Shown one piece after another: positions 1 to 11,506 of a DNA stretch of 64,000 nucleotides. Position 1 is the stretch's first letter. Each line of letters starts with the position of its first letter. The position numbers were made by a program, and so were the translations under genes. A model generated the notes under the pieces. It made no database searches, had not been told where the DNA came from, and saw only the letters and a program-made list of their open reading frames with translations. Location: contig CM074758.1 in the NCBI GenBank assembly GCA_037355855.1, positions 9,521,001-9,585,000 of the forward strand, given 5' to 3'. This DNA is from Pseudo-nitzschia pungens (Eukaryota; Bacillariophyta; Bacillariophyceae; Bacillariales; Bacillariaceae).

Positions 1-1502
1 TCGTTTTTATGAAGGGAGTCGTTTTGGTTTCCACCCACCAACCATGGTGGACACGACCATCCGTATTCTTTTGTTTTGTTTTGTTTTGCGCCAACCGCGT
101 TCCTGTCCATGCCCTTGACCAACAGCGGTCGTTCGAATGCTTCTCCCGATGGCGAATGTTCCCGAAAAGCATCGAGTACAGTCGGAGGTGAAAGTGGGAC
201 GGAGAGCGACGACGACGATGACGACGATTCTTTACAGTTTGTATTTGTCGTTGTACAATATATATAATCCAAACTGGAACGTCAATGCAGAGTTGTGGAG
301 GAGTCGAGTCGTTTGGGAGATTGGGGCAACAGCGATGCCAAGGAAGAAAACCAGGGATGCGGTTTGGTTTGCATCCCATCGGCACCATGACACCGACATG
401 GCATCGACATCGACATCGACATCGACATCGATAGCGATAGCGATAGCGACGTCTACCCCCAACCCAGCCAGTGCTCCGGGGTCGTCGGCTAGGTCGTTCC
501 GCTTCGGACAGTGCGTCCGGATACAAAAACGTTATTGTATGCCTCAACGAATGGATGAGTAAATGCCGGCACGAGCACACGTCCGAGCTGGAGGGAGGGA
601 GTCCCGCGTTTGCAACAAAAAAAAAAATTAGTTCCGAAACCACGGAACTGGGATTCAAATTTGCAAAGAGAACGTACGTGTGCAGGTATTATCATAGGAC
701 TACAGTATTCTTGTATTATTCTTAGTACACCTACTGTACTGTATCCCGAGCCTTTCTATTACGCGTACTATTCATGATTAGTATTTCGAAGTGTTTATGA
801 TGAATAATATCATCGACAACCCAATCGTCTCATATCCGATAATCAATACGATTCAACAAATGACTGGAACAAAGCAAGAAGAACGAATGCTCTTATCTAC
901 CGTAGTAAAGAATGGAAAGATCAAACCGCTACGGTAGGTTCTTGCTCAAATTTTCCATCATTCCCTACAAGTACGGTCCCGTGGGATCGAACGAACGAAT
1001 CAATCAATCAATCAATCAATCATCGAAACGTACACCGTCACTGACACACAACCTCGTACGCCTTCGGTGTATCTGACTGGGACACAACGCAAAGCGCCTT
1101 ACAAAGCAAGGGGCGTATCGGAAGCGCATGCGTTTTGCATCAGTTGTTGTACTATTCTATCGCATCGCATTCATCAACTCGGGAGGTGGGGACTTCAGGT
1201 TCGCTTTCGCGTCGCTCAACGAATTGGTACGAGGTTCCATAGTACTGACCGAAGGAACCGCACCAAAGTAGGTAGAAGCACGAAACCCAAACCGGCATAG
1301 TTCCCGAACCCTCAAACAAACAAAAGCACGATCCGAAGCAAGTCATACCGTATACACACGAACACGCACACGCACACGCACTGACTGATTCATTCTTTCG
1401 GTGGACGTGCCTTATATATTCCTCGCAAGAGTTCAAGTAACAACGGCTTGGGTTGTTCCCACCGAAATATCGGATTGCAGTTGTGGTCCATTGCCCACGA
1501 AA
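1..1502. other. Intergenic region with hexanucleotide repeat
   Basis: I see no convincing gene here. Short open frames occur but have no recognisable motif. A hexanucleotide tract (ATCGAC units turning into GATAGC units) lies at about 403-450 and an AATC tetranucleotide tract at about 1000-1022. The last part is the presumed 5' flank of the TLC-domain gene that begins at 1503. Confidence 0.6.
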
Positions 1503-2456
1503 ATGGGGTCGCAACCACGCAGAAGAGATTCTTGTCGAAGCGCGGCTCGCACGAGTCTGTCCAAACCACTCCTTCCCATAGGCCACGATGCTTGCACCGA
1601 GAGAGACGACGACCACGCGGATAGCCAGCGATCGGATCGTTCGGACTTTCCCAAACCCGAGGTCGTCGTCGACGACGACGACGACGACGGCGACAGCAAC
1701 CAGGCCAGAGACTTGCACGATGAGTTCAATATCATCGCGTTGATACCGATCGTCGTGCTCAACGCCATGAACTGGGACTGGACGAAGCTTTGGTGTCTCG
1801 TGACAATGACGAGGAGCATGAACACGAACACGGACACAAATACTAATCCATCGACCCTTGCCGGCGCCTGGACCGGAGAGTGGTTCGATCTCTTTTATTG
1901 GACCACGTTTGTGTATTTTGGGACCGATCTGGTATGGGTGTGGATCCTTCCGAGCAGCGTCCGGTCCCCGGGTCTGATCTGCAAGCATCACTGCGTCGCC
2001 ATGGTGTTTCTGACGCTGGTCCCCTATTATCCGGCACGGGGGCGCTGGTGCATGGGTGCCATCGTGAGCGTGGAGGTCAACACGTGGTTTTTGATTGCTC
2101 GGAGGCTCTTCCGCCGTCGTGATGCGCTTGTTCTTTCGAGTTGGAGGTTGAGGTCCTCTTTCCTGGGTGGGAGCTGGAGAAAGGTGGTGGTCAGTGTTGG
2201 ATTCTACACGACGTGGTTTTTGATCCGGGTGGTGGCGTACCCCTTGATTCTGGTGCACTTTCTCGACCGCTACCGGAGCGAGTCCCAACGGCGCGGAACC
2301 TACGTCAACATGGACTTTTTCCTGCCGGCGTTGCAGTTCAGCCTTTGCGTTCTCAATTTCAAGTGGACGTTCGACCTAGTGTTGTCCGCGGTGCGACGGT
2401 TCCGACAACCGCGGGAGACAGAAGACGCGGTTTTCCGCGTGGAGAAAGGGCTGTGA
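1503..2456 (+). CDS. TLC-domain (TRAM/LAG1/CLN8-like) multi-pass membrane protein
   Basis: Predicted integral membrane protein of about 317 residues. The frame is open upstream to 1401, but the first ATG is at 1503, so I start there. The first ~75 residues are polar with an Asp run (around 58-64). Hydrophobic segments then follow at roughly 75-100, 127-150, 163-180, 185-205, 228-258 and 272-298. The pattern EWFDLFYWTTF, then an H-H pair (KHHCVAM), then SVEVNTWFL matches the arrangement of TLC domains (TMEM56/FAM57-like and ceramide synthase-related proteins), which work in ER or other endomembranes in lipid metabolism or sensing. It lacks an obvious Lag1 catalytic motif, so ceramide synthase activity is not claimed. 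A 378-codon open frame lies antisense over 1152-2288 and is judged a shadow. The identification is by motif only. Confidence 0.6.
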   Translation: MGSQPRRRDSCRSAARTSLSKPLLPIGHDACTERDDDHADSQRSDRSDFPKPEVVVDDDDDDGDSNQARDLHDEFNIIALIPIVVLNAMNWDWTKLWCLVTMTRSMNTNTDTNTNPSTLAGAWTGEWFDLFYWTTFVYFGTDLVWVWILPSSVRSPGLICKHHCVAMVFLTLVPYYPARGRWCMGAIVSVEVNTWFLIARRLFRRRDALVLSSWRLRSSFLGGSWRKVVVSVGFYTTWFLIRVVAYPLILVHFLDRYRSESQRRGTYVNMDFFLPALQFSLCVLNFKWTFDLVLSAVRRFRQPRETEDAVFRVEKGL

Positions 2457-2749
2457 GTTGAGTGCCGGATTGATGAATCGGGCACGCATCGATACACGAA
2501 CGAAAAACCTATGGGATACAACGAAATACGAAGTACGATATATAATAGACTGTCCTTTTCATTTGCGTGGCACTATTGCTTCTAAAGAAGGAAGACAAAC
2601 GCAGCACCTCGCAGAATTTTGAACAAACCGGAAGGATGGATGGATGTAGGGATTGCCACGAGACAAGAATCTGAATTGAGCAAGCAAGAACGATTTGAGT
2701 TCCTGTTGTTGTCGTCTCTTGGGAAGCTATAGTAGTACGTACTAATTCG

Positions 2750-3364
2750 TTATTGTATAAGTTGTGCTCTCGTCCCGTCGTTGCAGCCATTGATGGAAGA
2801 CAACGGAAGATTCCGAACCGAGTCCAAGGTAGTGTACAATTGTTTCACTTGCTCGTTCAGAACCCAGAACGTTTCCAGGACGTCCTCAGAATCTTCCGGT
2901 CGCACGGAGAACGAATGAGAAAGCTGCTGGCTGTCTTCTCCGTTTTTTTCTCCCGGAACCGTTGTGTTCGGGCGGCAAGTATCCTTGTTCACTTTCTGTC
3001 GAAAGTCACACCGGTCGGTGTTTCGTATTACAGCCACTTTCGAAGTTGTTTCAATGACTGTTTCTGAATCGGATTCTTCGGTTGTACATTGGATGGCCGT
3101 TGCGTCCTCGTCGTCGCAATCGGCGTTCTGTTTTTCGTATTGGTCATTCATGGAATCCAAAAACAAAGCCCATTCCCTGCGAAAGAAAAGTCCTTCTTCG
3201 TAAAGATCATCTGTACTTGGCCCATTTTTGGTGGATTTGTAAATGGATCGAAGCGACAAGCCTTCTTCCGGGGGGGTGTCCATTTCTGCATCGTGTACTT
3301 GCACCGGTTGTTCTTCAAAGCAAGAGGAACGGAGTAGGTGTTTTGTCCGAGATTTCCGTGTCAT
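2750..3364 (-). CDS. Hypothetical acidic protein
   Basis: Open frame of 204 codons with a true ATG at 3364. The product is hydrophilic and acidic, with a basic start (MTRKSRTKHLLR) and an acidic middle (CDDEDATAI, EESDSETVIE). It has no membrane segment and no signal peptide. I recognise no family. Codon composition is less GC-rich than in the strongest genes of the window, so it may be an ordinary low-expression gene or a chance frame. It is convergent with the TLC-domain gene, ending 293 bases from that gene's stop. Confidence rests only on length, a real start codon and protein-like composition. Confidence 0.4.
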   Translation of the reverse strand: MTRKSRTKHLLRSSCFEEQPVQVHDAEMDTPPEEGLSLRSIYKSTKNGPSTDDLYEEGLFFRREWALFLDSMNDQYEKQNADCDDEDATAIQCTTEESDSETVIETTSKVAVIRNTDRCDFRQKVNKDTCRPNTTVPGEKNGEDSQQLSHSFSVRPEDSEDVLETFWVLNEQVKQLYTTLDSVRNLPLSSINGCNDGTRAQLIQ

Positions 3365-5436
3365 TATCGGCAGTTTTTGTGGTTCATAATTTGCAAGAAG
3401 AAAGACGGATTTCTAACGGTTTCTTCTGTCAGTGTCCATTATGTGTTGGATTGGTGCATTTATTTTTTTTATCCATTCACCGTTTCTCTTTTCCACCTAT
3501 AGAAAGAATGGAAACTGGAGTGTACCGGTAACAAGGAACAAGAAAAGAAGTGAAACAATTTTGGCTCCCCCCGCTTTTTAGATATCATGTATGAAAAAAC
3601 ATTCGTGAATGAATAATAAATAATACTCTTCTACTACTGTAAGGTAGAACCTTAATCTTATTTCGAAGTATTTTTTATTTTTTGTTCACAACGGCACATG
3701 AGATTACCGGTAAAAGTACGAGTCGTAGGGATGAATCCCTAATCAATAGTGACTAAACCCTCACTCTTATTCTAATACACGTAGCAGATCGACAAAAGGA
3801 GAGTGAGGTAACCTTACTACAGACATTTCGTAGTTGATGAGCACCTATTACTAGTAGTAGTTGTAACCACCCTCCCTAACTCATCCCCCACCCCCATCTT
3901 GAATGGCAGGCAGGTTTCCTAGTACTACACGTAACCTTACTTTTCCTTCAATCCGACGAACTTTCACCACCAAAATCCAAGCATGGTAGTACTACTACTA
4001 CTAGTAGTAGTAGTAGGAACTTGTTGCTGTTACTACTACTACAAGAAGAACAATGGTGGTGCTGTCGGGTGTGAAAAATGGTGCTCAAGGCACCAGCAGG
4101 ATTGAAGAAAAAGAAGAAGACTCCACAGAAACACATTCTTGTTTGTAGGGCTGCTGTGAATGACGAGAGGAATTTCTTGTTGTAAATCACCCCTGCTATT
4201 GCTGCCAAGCTGAATCTGGTGGTGGTACTCGTAGTAAGAACATCGTGGTGACGTAGTACTAGTATGCTAGTACTACCACTAGTAGTAGTAGTACTAATAG
4301 TACTTTTTGTAGTAGTACTAGTGATCAAGCAAGTTTTGTAATTCCAGTCTGTGTTTTTGGAACTTTGAAGCAGCGCATTTCATAGCAGTACTAGTAGTAT
4401 CCTCCATTATGAGTACTTTTTCTAGTGGTAGTAGCTAGTAGCTTCCCATCCTCAATTATATTGCAAAGGATTGAATTGCAATGGGTTGATACTACTAGTA
4501 GTGGCAAAACTGTTTTCAATTTCAGCTTGGAAGACAAGAATGGATGGAACGTGATGCAGATACTAGTACTTTTAAGTTGTTACTGAGTTCAAGGAATGCG
4601 ACACTAAAAGTGTGATTGCTTTAAATCATTAATGCTGAACTTGTTCATAACTTACTATGATAATATATTACATATTCAATACAAATTTACACCAATCTAT
4701 GTCACAGTACATGTCATAATGTTTCGAGTTTTCGTCAGATAATATTAGCAATGTAGTACTACCCAGATTGATGCAATCCTGCTCGATCGGTGCAGTGCCA
4801 TGTTTGCTGCATCCCGAGGCAGCAAGTCGGGATCCAACGCGGGCAGCGGCAGCAGGACGGTCCACTCTCGCACATGTCTTGCAAGGTTTCTTTTGGGGTA
4901 GGAGACAACATTTTTTGGTTAGAAACAATACACACACTTTTGGTGTTCCTGCGCCAATCGTGGCACGGAGAGAATATATACATGCATATCGTACGTAGAT
5001 GAATTGGCTGCAACAGACGCATGGATAGCACAACATGCAGAGCAAAAATGACAAAGCCACACCGGCGACATAAAAAAGAGCCAACTGCCTGCACCATACG
5101 AGAGACACACCGAATGAGTGAATTGAATTCATGTTCGAGAGGAGAAAAACCGCGCCATCGATTGTTCCAGGAATGATTTATGACTGTCGCTGCCGATGCC
5201 ACATTCATACATCATGTTGTCTCTGTTCCCTCGTCCTCCCGACGGGTTCGTCGTCTCTCTGTTTTGGGTGTATTTCTTTGGGTCCTCATCGCTGTTCTCA
5301 CTTTTTTTGGCATTTTTTCCCTAACACACTCTTTGACTATAAATCACGTTTCGTCCCGGTTACAATTTCTTTTTGGTGGCAGCCGCTGTACTTGACGAAT
5401 TCTTCGGTGGCATTGTTCTCTGTTTCCCCTTGATAC
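3365..5436. other. Gene-poor region rich in ACTAGT tracts
   Basis: Mostly AT-rich with many TACTAC/ACTAGT/GTAGTA runs (3985-4015, 4255-4325, 4390-4440). Several GTAACCTTAC-like words occur (3810, 3931). A distinctly GC-richer block at about 4765-4880 has open frames on both strands, including Cys-rich minus-strand readings, but none can be connected to a credible gene. It could be an exon of an unrecognised gene. Confidence 0.5.
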
Positions 5437-7494
5437 TCATAGATTATAGCACATCGTTTTTGGACTCTTGCCGTAATATAAATTATCATCGCTATCACTG
5501 TTTTCCAAATCCAGATTTCCCGTACGCTGCCTCTTCATCCCTGTGAGAGCCGAGCTTCCGTCCATTCCGAGAAAGGCCGACGTGCCGCTATGGTTGCTGC
5601 CTATCATAGGTGTAATTCCCGTTGTCTTGCCGATTTTCATTCCCATATCCATACGCCTGCCTTGAGCGTTGTTGTTGAGGGTGCCGAACTCTTTTTTCCG
5701 GGCGTCCCGAAAGGCAATGCTCACTTTTTGCCGCGCCATATCGTCCGTAACCTCGACCCACCACCCGGAGTCTTCCTTGAGGAAACGTCCCCCATTCACC
5801 TTGACCATCTTGACGATTGACTGCGCCACGAGCGTCTTGGCCCGCTTCGTTGTTTCGTTCTTGTAGCGCTCGAGGCAGGCCTGGATCGTCCCCCGAAAAT
5901 GGACGTTGCCAGGGTGTTTCATGATCGGCCAGCCCCGACCGAACAAGACGTCCTTGATGCCGGCGCATTCGATCTTCTCAAACTTCTCGTTTGCCTTGAG
6001 GGCCTCTTCTCTCTGGACCATCAAATCCATCCACTGCAGGTGCTGTTTCACCTTGACCTTCCCTGTGGTAGCGTTCACCGGGACTTGTTCGGGGAGTATG
6101 CCGAAGGATTGGAGCGCGTACATGCACTCCACGAAAGAGCCCATGTGGATCCGCAGCTGGCGACGGGGCCGGGTGCCGAGCGACATGACAAACATTGCTT
6201 TGATGAGGGGGAGTAGGTTGGTGGTGGTCGCGGAGGAGCTCTGTGTTGTGTCCATTCGGGATGGAGAGTGGTTTTCCTGAGGCAGGCACAGGTGAATGGC
6301 GCTGAATCGGATCGGCACAGCCTCGACGAGGCGCTTGTGGCACACGCTTCGTTTTTGCAGGTCATCGATGCTGACGTTGTGAAACATTGCGATTCCCACG
6401 GCCCCCTTGCGTTGTGTTTCTACGTCCTGTGCGACGTGCATCATGCAATACAGCGACATTCGAAGCTATCATTGATCAATGTCGCACACGCACACACACG
6501 CACACGCACACACACAAACAGTGGCAGGTCGGAACGAGCATACAATTGATGGCGAACATTTCAAAATTTCAATTTGTTTCAAAGAAAAAGAGGAACGCCT
6601 TCGTGAGGCAAACGAACACAGGTTTACGTGCGGCAGCATCCGTGCTACACCATGCCGTACAGCAATTCGTGCCGCTATCTGACAGAACCAAACCAATTGT
6701 CTGTCGAGGAATCCCAAGCGCGAAGACTAGCTACACGCATCGTAATTCCGAATAACAAACAAAAACAAACAGACTCCACTTCACTCTTCACTCCATTCTA
6801 TTGAGCACTCCGATTGATTGAGATTGATTGATTGATTGATTCCACTCACCCGGTTTTCCACGGACAGTTTCGAGTGAGTGTCGTCTGCAAAATTTCCTAG
6901 GATCCGCCTCCCCACCCGGTCTCTGCCCCGGAGGCACTGCATGTTGCCCGACTGAAAGGCTCTCCACTCAAAGGCGTTGAAGCCGTGGTGGGTTGTCCAC
7001 ATTTTCTCGGTGAGGGCATTCTCTCCCCAGAGTTCGTAGACCAGATCGAGAAAACGCGCAAAGCGGAGGGCGGCCAGGGAGACGTTCCAGAGCTCGTGGC
7101 GAAGAAAGAGGATGCGAAAGTCCGGATCGTTGATGTATCCGATTGAAGGCGGTGATTCTTCCCGATCCGAATCATCATCGGTTGTTGATGAGCTTGTGGG
7201 TGATTTCTGCTCCGGCTTTTCCCGTTGCTCTCGCTCTTTGTACACTTTCTGGCTTCGTTCGTAGGCTTCCTTTCGGTGGGCGGGTATGTTGTGCTGGAGT
7301 TCGAAGTCGAACTCTTGGAGGTGCCGAGCTATGCTGTCCGGACTGAGGTTCTTATCGTACGGGGACAGCACCCCGTGGATCTCTTCATTGATGTCGTTGC
7401 GTTCTCGAAACGAAAGCTGATTCAATTCGTTCGCTAGAAGCTTTTCGATGTTTTTGTCCCCATTTTCATGCGATGGAATGGCACCGACGTTCAT
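5437..7494 (-). CDS. CRAL-TRIO-like / DUF6824 protein, copy A
   Basis: Two-exon gene: exon 1 is 7494-6850 and exon 2 is 6465-5437, giving 557 residues. The intron (6849-6466) has a GTGAGT donor and a GATAG acceptor, phase 0. The N-terminus holds NELNQLSFRERNDINEEIHG (residues 22-41), a short helical motif common in diatom proteins of this type. Residues ~122-215 (LFLRHEL..., LRGRDRVGRRILGNF) and the post-intron part with VPIRFSAIHLCLPQ resemble a Sec14/CRAL-TRIO lipid-binding fold. FVECMYALQSFGILPEQVPV introduces the C-terminal region. Residues ~385-474 (DVLFGRGWPIMKHPGN ... QKVSIAFRDARKKE) are what I know as DUF6824. Likely a lipid-binding or signalling protein with a possible nucleic-acid or protein-binding tail, but the function is unknown. 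Copies B and C in this window share the same order. Confidence 0.75.
6480..6520. repeat. CA/TG dinucleotide tract inside intron of copy A
   Basis: Imperfect CACACG/CACACA run directly upstream (on the minus strand) of the acceptor of the CRAL-TRIO/DUF6824 copy A intron. On the coding strand it reads as a TG-rich stretch. The equivalent intron of copy C also carries a TG tract. Confidence 0.8.
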
Positions 7495-7547
7495 CTACTG
7501 TTGCTGTTGTTTACGACAATAATATTTTTGTTGTGCTACTTGTACTC

Positions 7548-7583
<36 letters not shown>
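7548..7583. repeat. CTG/CAG trinucleotide tract
   Basis: About twelve uninterrupted TGC units followed by TTTTCG/TTGTTG-type repeats to about 7640. The tract sits just upstream of the copy A start codon (7494, minus strand), so it probably lies in the promoter or 5' UTR of that gene. Confidence 0.85.
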
Positions 7584-7585
<2 letters not shown>

Positions 7586-7697
7586 TTCGTTTTCGTTGTT
7601 TTCGTTTTCGTTGTTGTTGTTTTCGTTGTTGTTGCTGTTCCCAGTGCGTTGCAAATAGGAATTCCGGTACGTTCCGAAGTAATTAATTAGTCCATGT

Positions 7698-7797
7698 TAC
7701 TACAAAGTTCTTATCAGCTGTCCCCGGGTTCTACCGTACGTCCCCGACTACTAATTTCTACTGAAACCCGGGGACAGCTGATAGGAATTCTGTAGTA
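7698..7797. mobile_element. Hairpin MITE-like element, copy 1
   Basis: A 100-bp near-palindrome with arms of about 33 bp that begin TACTACA and end TGTAGTA. The inner stem is TATCAGCTGTCCCCGGG paired with CCCGGGGACAGCTGATA. The loop contains the family-invariant TACTAATTTCTAC. The element is flanked by TA on both sides when the terminal TA is counted as the target. Only a few arm mismatches are seen. Confidence 0.8.
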
Positions 7798-8688
7798 TTC
7801 TCATTGCGCCTCACCTATTCCATCATCTTTCACAGCTATTGTTTCATTCCTGTATTGTCGCCAATTAGATTACTGAGCGACTTATTGCCCTCACAGCGTC
7901 GATTCTACGATATGCCCCCCCCCGTTATGACAGTGGGTCTTTCATTGAATTGATTTAAGCATATATTAATCTCCTGGAAGATGTTTAGATAATTTGTATT
8001 GAAATTACACGATTCATATTTGCAATGAGCGTGTATTACACGTACCCAAACATAAATTCCTTTTGCTAAACCGGTAGATTATTAATTAAAAAATGTTGTA
8101 CGTGTAACGCATTTATCGCATTCGATGTAATTCTTCCTTTGAAGATATACGAAGTATTAGTTGTCAAGATGTTTTTTCTTCCTTCATCATCTCTTATTAT
8201 TTATTAAAATTGAGAAGCAGCTGCCACTGTTGGTAAAATTGTAAATCCGAAATCCTTGGTAGGAATCTCCTATTTACAGGTAAGGTACCAGTAACCTTAC
8301 CATTTTGGTATGTATTAGCAAACGAGTAATTATTTGCATCTCATTTTAATTATTTACTTATATAAAGTCTCGCAAACATTAAAAACAAAACGTTTGAAAC
8401 ATTGAAGTAAGACTTATTGAATCATCGCGAACACAATCACTACTTTAATAATGGGGCGTCTAGCGCATGTTTTTGACCTAAAAATGGTTCATTTTGCAGT
8501 AAGGCTTAAGCTTTAGGCTCTCTTTTTAAAATTAAGATGACAGCAAGCTGAGACGACAACTTTTTTTTTTTCTCACTAAATTAACTTTAAGTACCGGTAA
8601 CTTAACTTACACGTAAACCATATTATGTATTGTAAACGATGTGGTTTGTCTTCCAAATTAAGCCACCTTTTGCTCCCCCGAGACTTCG

Positions 8689-8783
8689 TACTACAAAATT
8701 CCTATCAGCTGTCCCCCGGTTCTACATCCTCAACTACTAATTTCTACGGAAACCGGGGGACAGCTGATAGGAATTCCGTAGTA
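8689..8783. mobile_element. Hairpin MITE-like element, copy 2
   Basis: A 95-bp near-perfect palindrome with the same ends (TACTAC...GTAGTA) and stem core (CCTATCAGCTGTCCCCCGG) as copy 1, about 0.9 kb away. It has the same 13-base loop word TACTAATTTCTAC. The mismatches are in the first few bases after the terminal TACTAC and at the loop edge. It encodes nothing, as expected of a non-autonomous element. Confidence 0.85.
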
Positions 8784-10798
8784 AAACAGCGCGATAGTAG
8801 TAAGATTACGCGTAGTAAGTTGACTTCGTGTGTTTTTATCATGGTGGTTTTTTGATGAATAATGTAGATACTGGTACACATCTCCTGCGGTATGTTGGAT
8901 GTTGGATGTTGACAGTGTTGGTGCTCGTAACCTTACTTTGCATGTGGCACGCGAAAACCTCTGAGAATCTTTTGGATTCCGGTAAGATCTTACGGTAACT
9001 TACGAGTGAGATTAACGTTACCGGTACACGTACATACCGGTAGCGGGTCGTCGTCAAAAGCAAGGGACTCACTCATCCCCAGAAGTTTGTTTTGACTATT
9101 ACCGCTAGAGTGGCACCGTACGGTAATAATCTTACCACTGTCGTAGAATTTGTGTTTGTGTTTGTAGTTTCGGAGGTAAATTCTCGGTTTTGTTCCCATC
9201 GTAAACCTTACCGTACGTAACTTCCCGTAGCAGTCTTGTGATCGTGAGGTTGCATTCCGTGGACAACCATCGTCTTCAACTGAGACAGCCGGGAAGCGGG
9301 TAAGAGAGGGTCAGTCAGTGAGACAGTCAGTCAACAAGAAGTTTGGGAAAGGAGGCCTGTAACCTTACGGTATCATATCATCTACTACTATACGGTATAT
9401 CTATAGTACCGGTACGCGTAGGACGGTAGGCACGTTCCGGTTTTTCGGTGATCGAATGAATCATCAATCCGCGTCTGTGGTCTGTGGTCTGTGGTCTGTG
9501 GTTCCATGTGCGTCGCAGGATAGAAGGCGGCAGGAATGAGGCACGAACGATGCTCGGTGAAGCGAAGGACCAGTGAGTGAGCCTCCCGATGCGTACGTGT
9601 TGAGTGTAAGGCCTTACTATAAGTGTAGGTGTTTGGTGTCTGGTGTTTGTTTGGTGTTTACTTCGTATTGCAGTATTGCAGTATTTCTTTTGATCTTGGC
9701 GCGACGCGAGGGCAATTGCTATGCTTTCGAAGAACATCAATAGCAACATCCATGCGGTTTGTTGCAGGATCGATTTTGATGATTGATTGATTGGTTGGTT
9801 GGTTGGTTGATTCTTGTTCCATCGTGAGGAATCCGCAAGTGTGATAGTGGGACCCCCGGGGGCGGGAAGAACAACATGTTCAATGTTCGACGCGAAGCAA
9901 AGAACACTCCAACCGAAGAAATGAATGACTGGGTGAATGAATGAATGAATCAATCATCGAATCAATCTACAGTACCGTAATCATCAATCTACTAATCTCT
10001 CATTGACTCATCGATCATCATCACTGCTACCGTACCTGGTACTGCTACGGAAGGCAGGCGCGTTCGGAACTGTTTTCGGAACTGGGATCGCCACACTTCG
10101 AGCAAGTGAATGAAATGAAGAATGCAATCCAACGCTCAGAAACCACGACCGGAACGAACGGGATGAATCAATGAATCAATCAAAATCAATCATCGATGGA
10201 GAGTGATTGATTGATTCATTCATTCATTCACTCATGCACCAACAACCAACGAACAATAATAGATCTGTTCCTAGTTATTGATTGATTTGAATGATCCAAA
10301 CGTCACCGTTCCACCGAATCTTCAATCCTTCTCATCCATCATGTTACAGAAAATCATGGCGTGCGTTCGGATTGCTTTCGTTTGTTTCCGAAGGGGGAGG
10401 AACCAGTGTGCATCGTTCTGGTTGTTCTTCTGGTTGTATGATCCCGATCCAGTGTTCTCACAAATTTGGGATACCATCATCCAACACCGATCAGAATCGT
10501 TCGATCCATCGCAACAACAGGAACAACAACAACAACCATTCAACATGATGCTTTTTATGGGTACGTATGGCTAGCCATGGAAAGGTAGATCAACACAACG
10601 CGTTGACCTTGCTTGGTTGGATGTCAGTCTAACCTAACGTTTCGAACTGTACCGGTACTGTGCATACGGTATCTGTGTGGCTATCCGTTTCGGTTTTCTC
10701 TTTTCGGTTTTGGTTTTCGGGATTCGGCCTGCCTGCCTACCTACCCATCGACCTCCACGGATACGACAAAACCAAACCAAACCAAACCAAAACAAATA

Positions 10799-11506
10799 AT
10801 GATAATAATAATGATAAGAACAGCCTCCCACGAAGCTTTCCCGGAATACCGTTCCATGCTATGCGCGGCCTGCGCCGAGATGACCAAGGAGCAGGAAAAG
10901 GAAGATTGCTGCGGGTGCGAGATCCTTGGACAATGGCTATGTGTCACCGACGCAAGGGGATACGCGGTCTTTAAAGCTCCGGACGCGAAATCCGCGGCGG
11001 CCTGGGCCCACAACTATGTCGGCGTCGCCAACTGCACCGTCAAACCCATCGTCGACGACAACCAGATGCGCGAGATCATCCTCAAGGGCGAGGAGAAGCC
11101 TTCCTTCCAAACCAACTGTTACGACAAGATCGGAGACGAACCACCCGAGGGACACTCCCTCTTCGTGGCGGACTTCAAGATTCCGATCGACCACCGTTCC
11201 GAGGCCTTTGCGGCCTTTGGGGCCATGACCGAGAAGGACCACGAAGAAGACAAGGGAGAGGACGTTGTTTGCTTGGGACGCTTCCATTGCGTCGGAGACG
11301 GCACCGGCATCGTGGTGTGTGCCGCCAGGTCGCAGTACGAGGTGCTCAAGTGGTGCTACAACTGGTGCCACTTGTGCGACATTCACGTCTTTCCCGTCAT
11401 GAGCGAGGGGGAGGCCAAAAGCATGGTCAAGGAGAAGCCAAACTTTGCCAAGGAGCTCGCCAGGGCCAAGGCCGCGGGTTTGTTTCCCTGCGAGTGCGAC
11501 AACTAA
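10799..11506 (+). CDS. Tandem DUF3303-like (dimeric alpha-beta barrel-type) protein
   Basis: About 235 residues from the ATG at 10799; a second in-frame ATG is at 10811. The frame is open further upstream only from a TTG. Two homologous halves can be aligned by eye. Each has an opening segment with an acidic helix, then LGQWLCVTDARGYAVF or LGRFHCVGDGTGIVV, then an A...W..N(Y/W) segment, then VKPIVDDNQMREI or VFPVMSEGEAKSM. This pattern resembles DUF3303, a small ferredoxin-like fold usually present once per protein. The protein is rich in Cys (CAACAEM, DCCGCEI, WCHLCD, FPCECDN), which is unusual for the family. There is no signal peptide, so it is probably cytosolic. Codons are strongly GC-biased, as in other well-supported genes here. 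Function unknown. Confidence 0.65.
   Translation: MIIIMIRTASHEAFPEYRSMLCAACAEMTKEQEKEDCCGCEILGQWLCVTDARGYAVFKAPDAKSAAAWAHNYVGVANCTVKPIVDDNQMREIILKGEEKPSFQTNCYDKIGDEPPEGHSLFVADFKIPIDHRSEAFAAFGAMTEKDHEEDKGEDVVCLGRFHCVGDGTGIVVCAARSQYEVLKWCYNWCHLCDIHVFPVMSEGEAKSMVKEKPNFAKELARAKAAGLFPCECDN

Larger units (their letters stand above)
7495..10798. other. Intergenic region with two hairpin elements
   Basis: No credible gene seen. The region is AT-rich and contains two MITE-like hairpins (annotated separately), many GTAACCTTAC and TACCGGTA words (8290, 8930, 9361), and tetranucleotide ATTG/AATG tracts around 9780-9820, 9930-9970 and 10200-10230. A 191-codon minus frame at 9378-9953 is made largely of such repeats and is not called. 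Confidence 0.5.

Noticed and set aside
1152..2288. 378-codon minus-strand frame opposite the TLC-domain gene
   Set aside because: Composition is Arg/Pro/His-rich without structure, while the plus strand gives a coherent multi-pass TLC-type protein.
9378..9953. 191-codon minus frame
   Set aside because: Largely built from ATTG/AATG and GTCTGTG repeats; no domain or start context.
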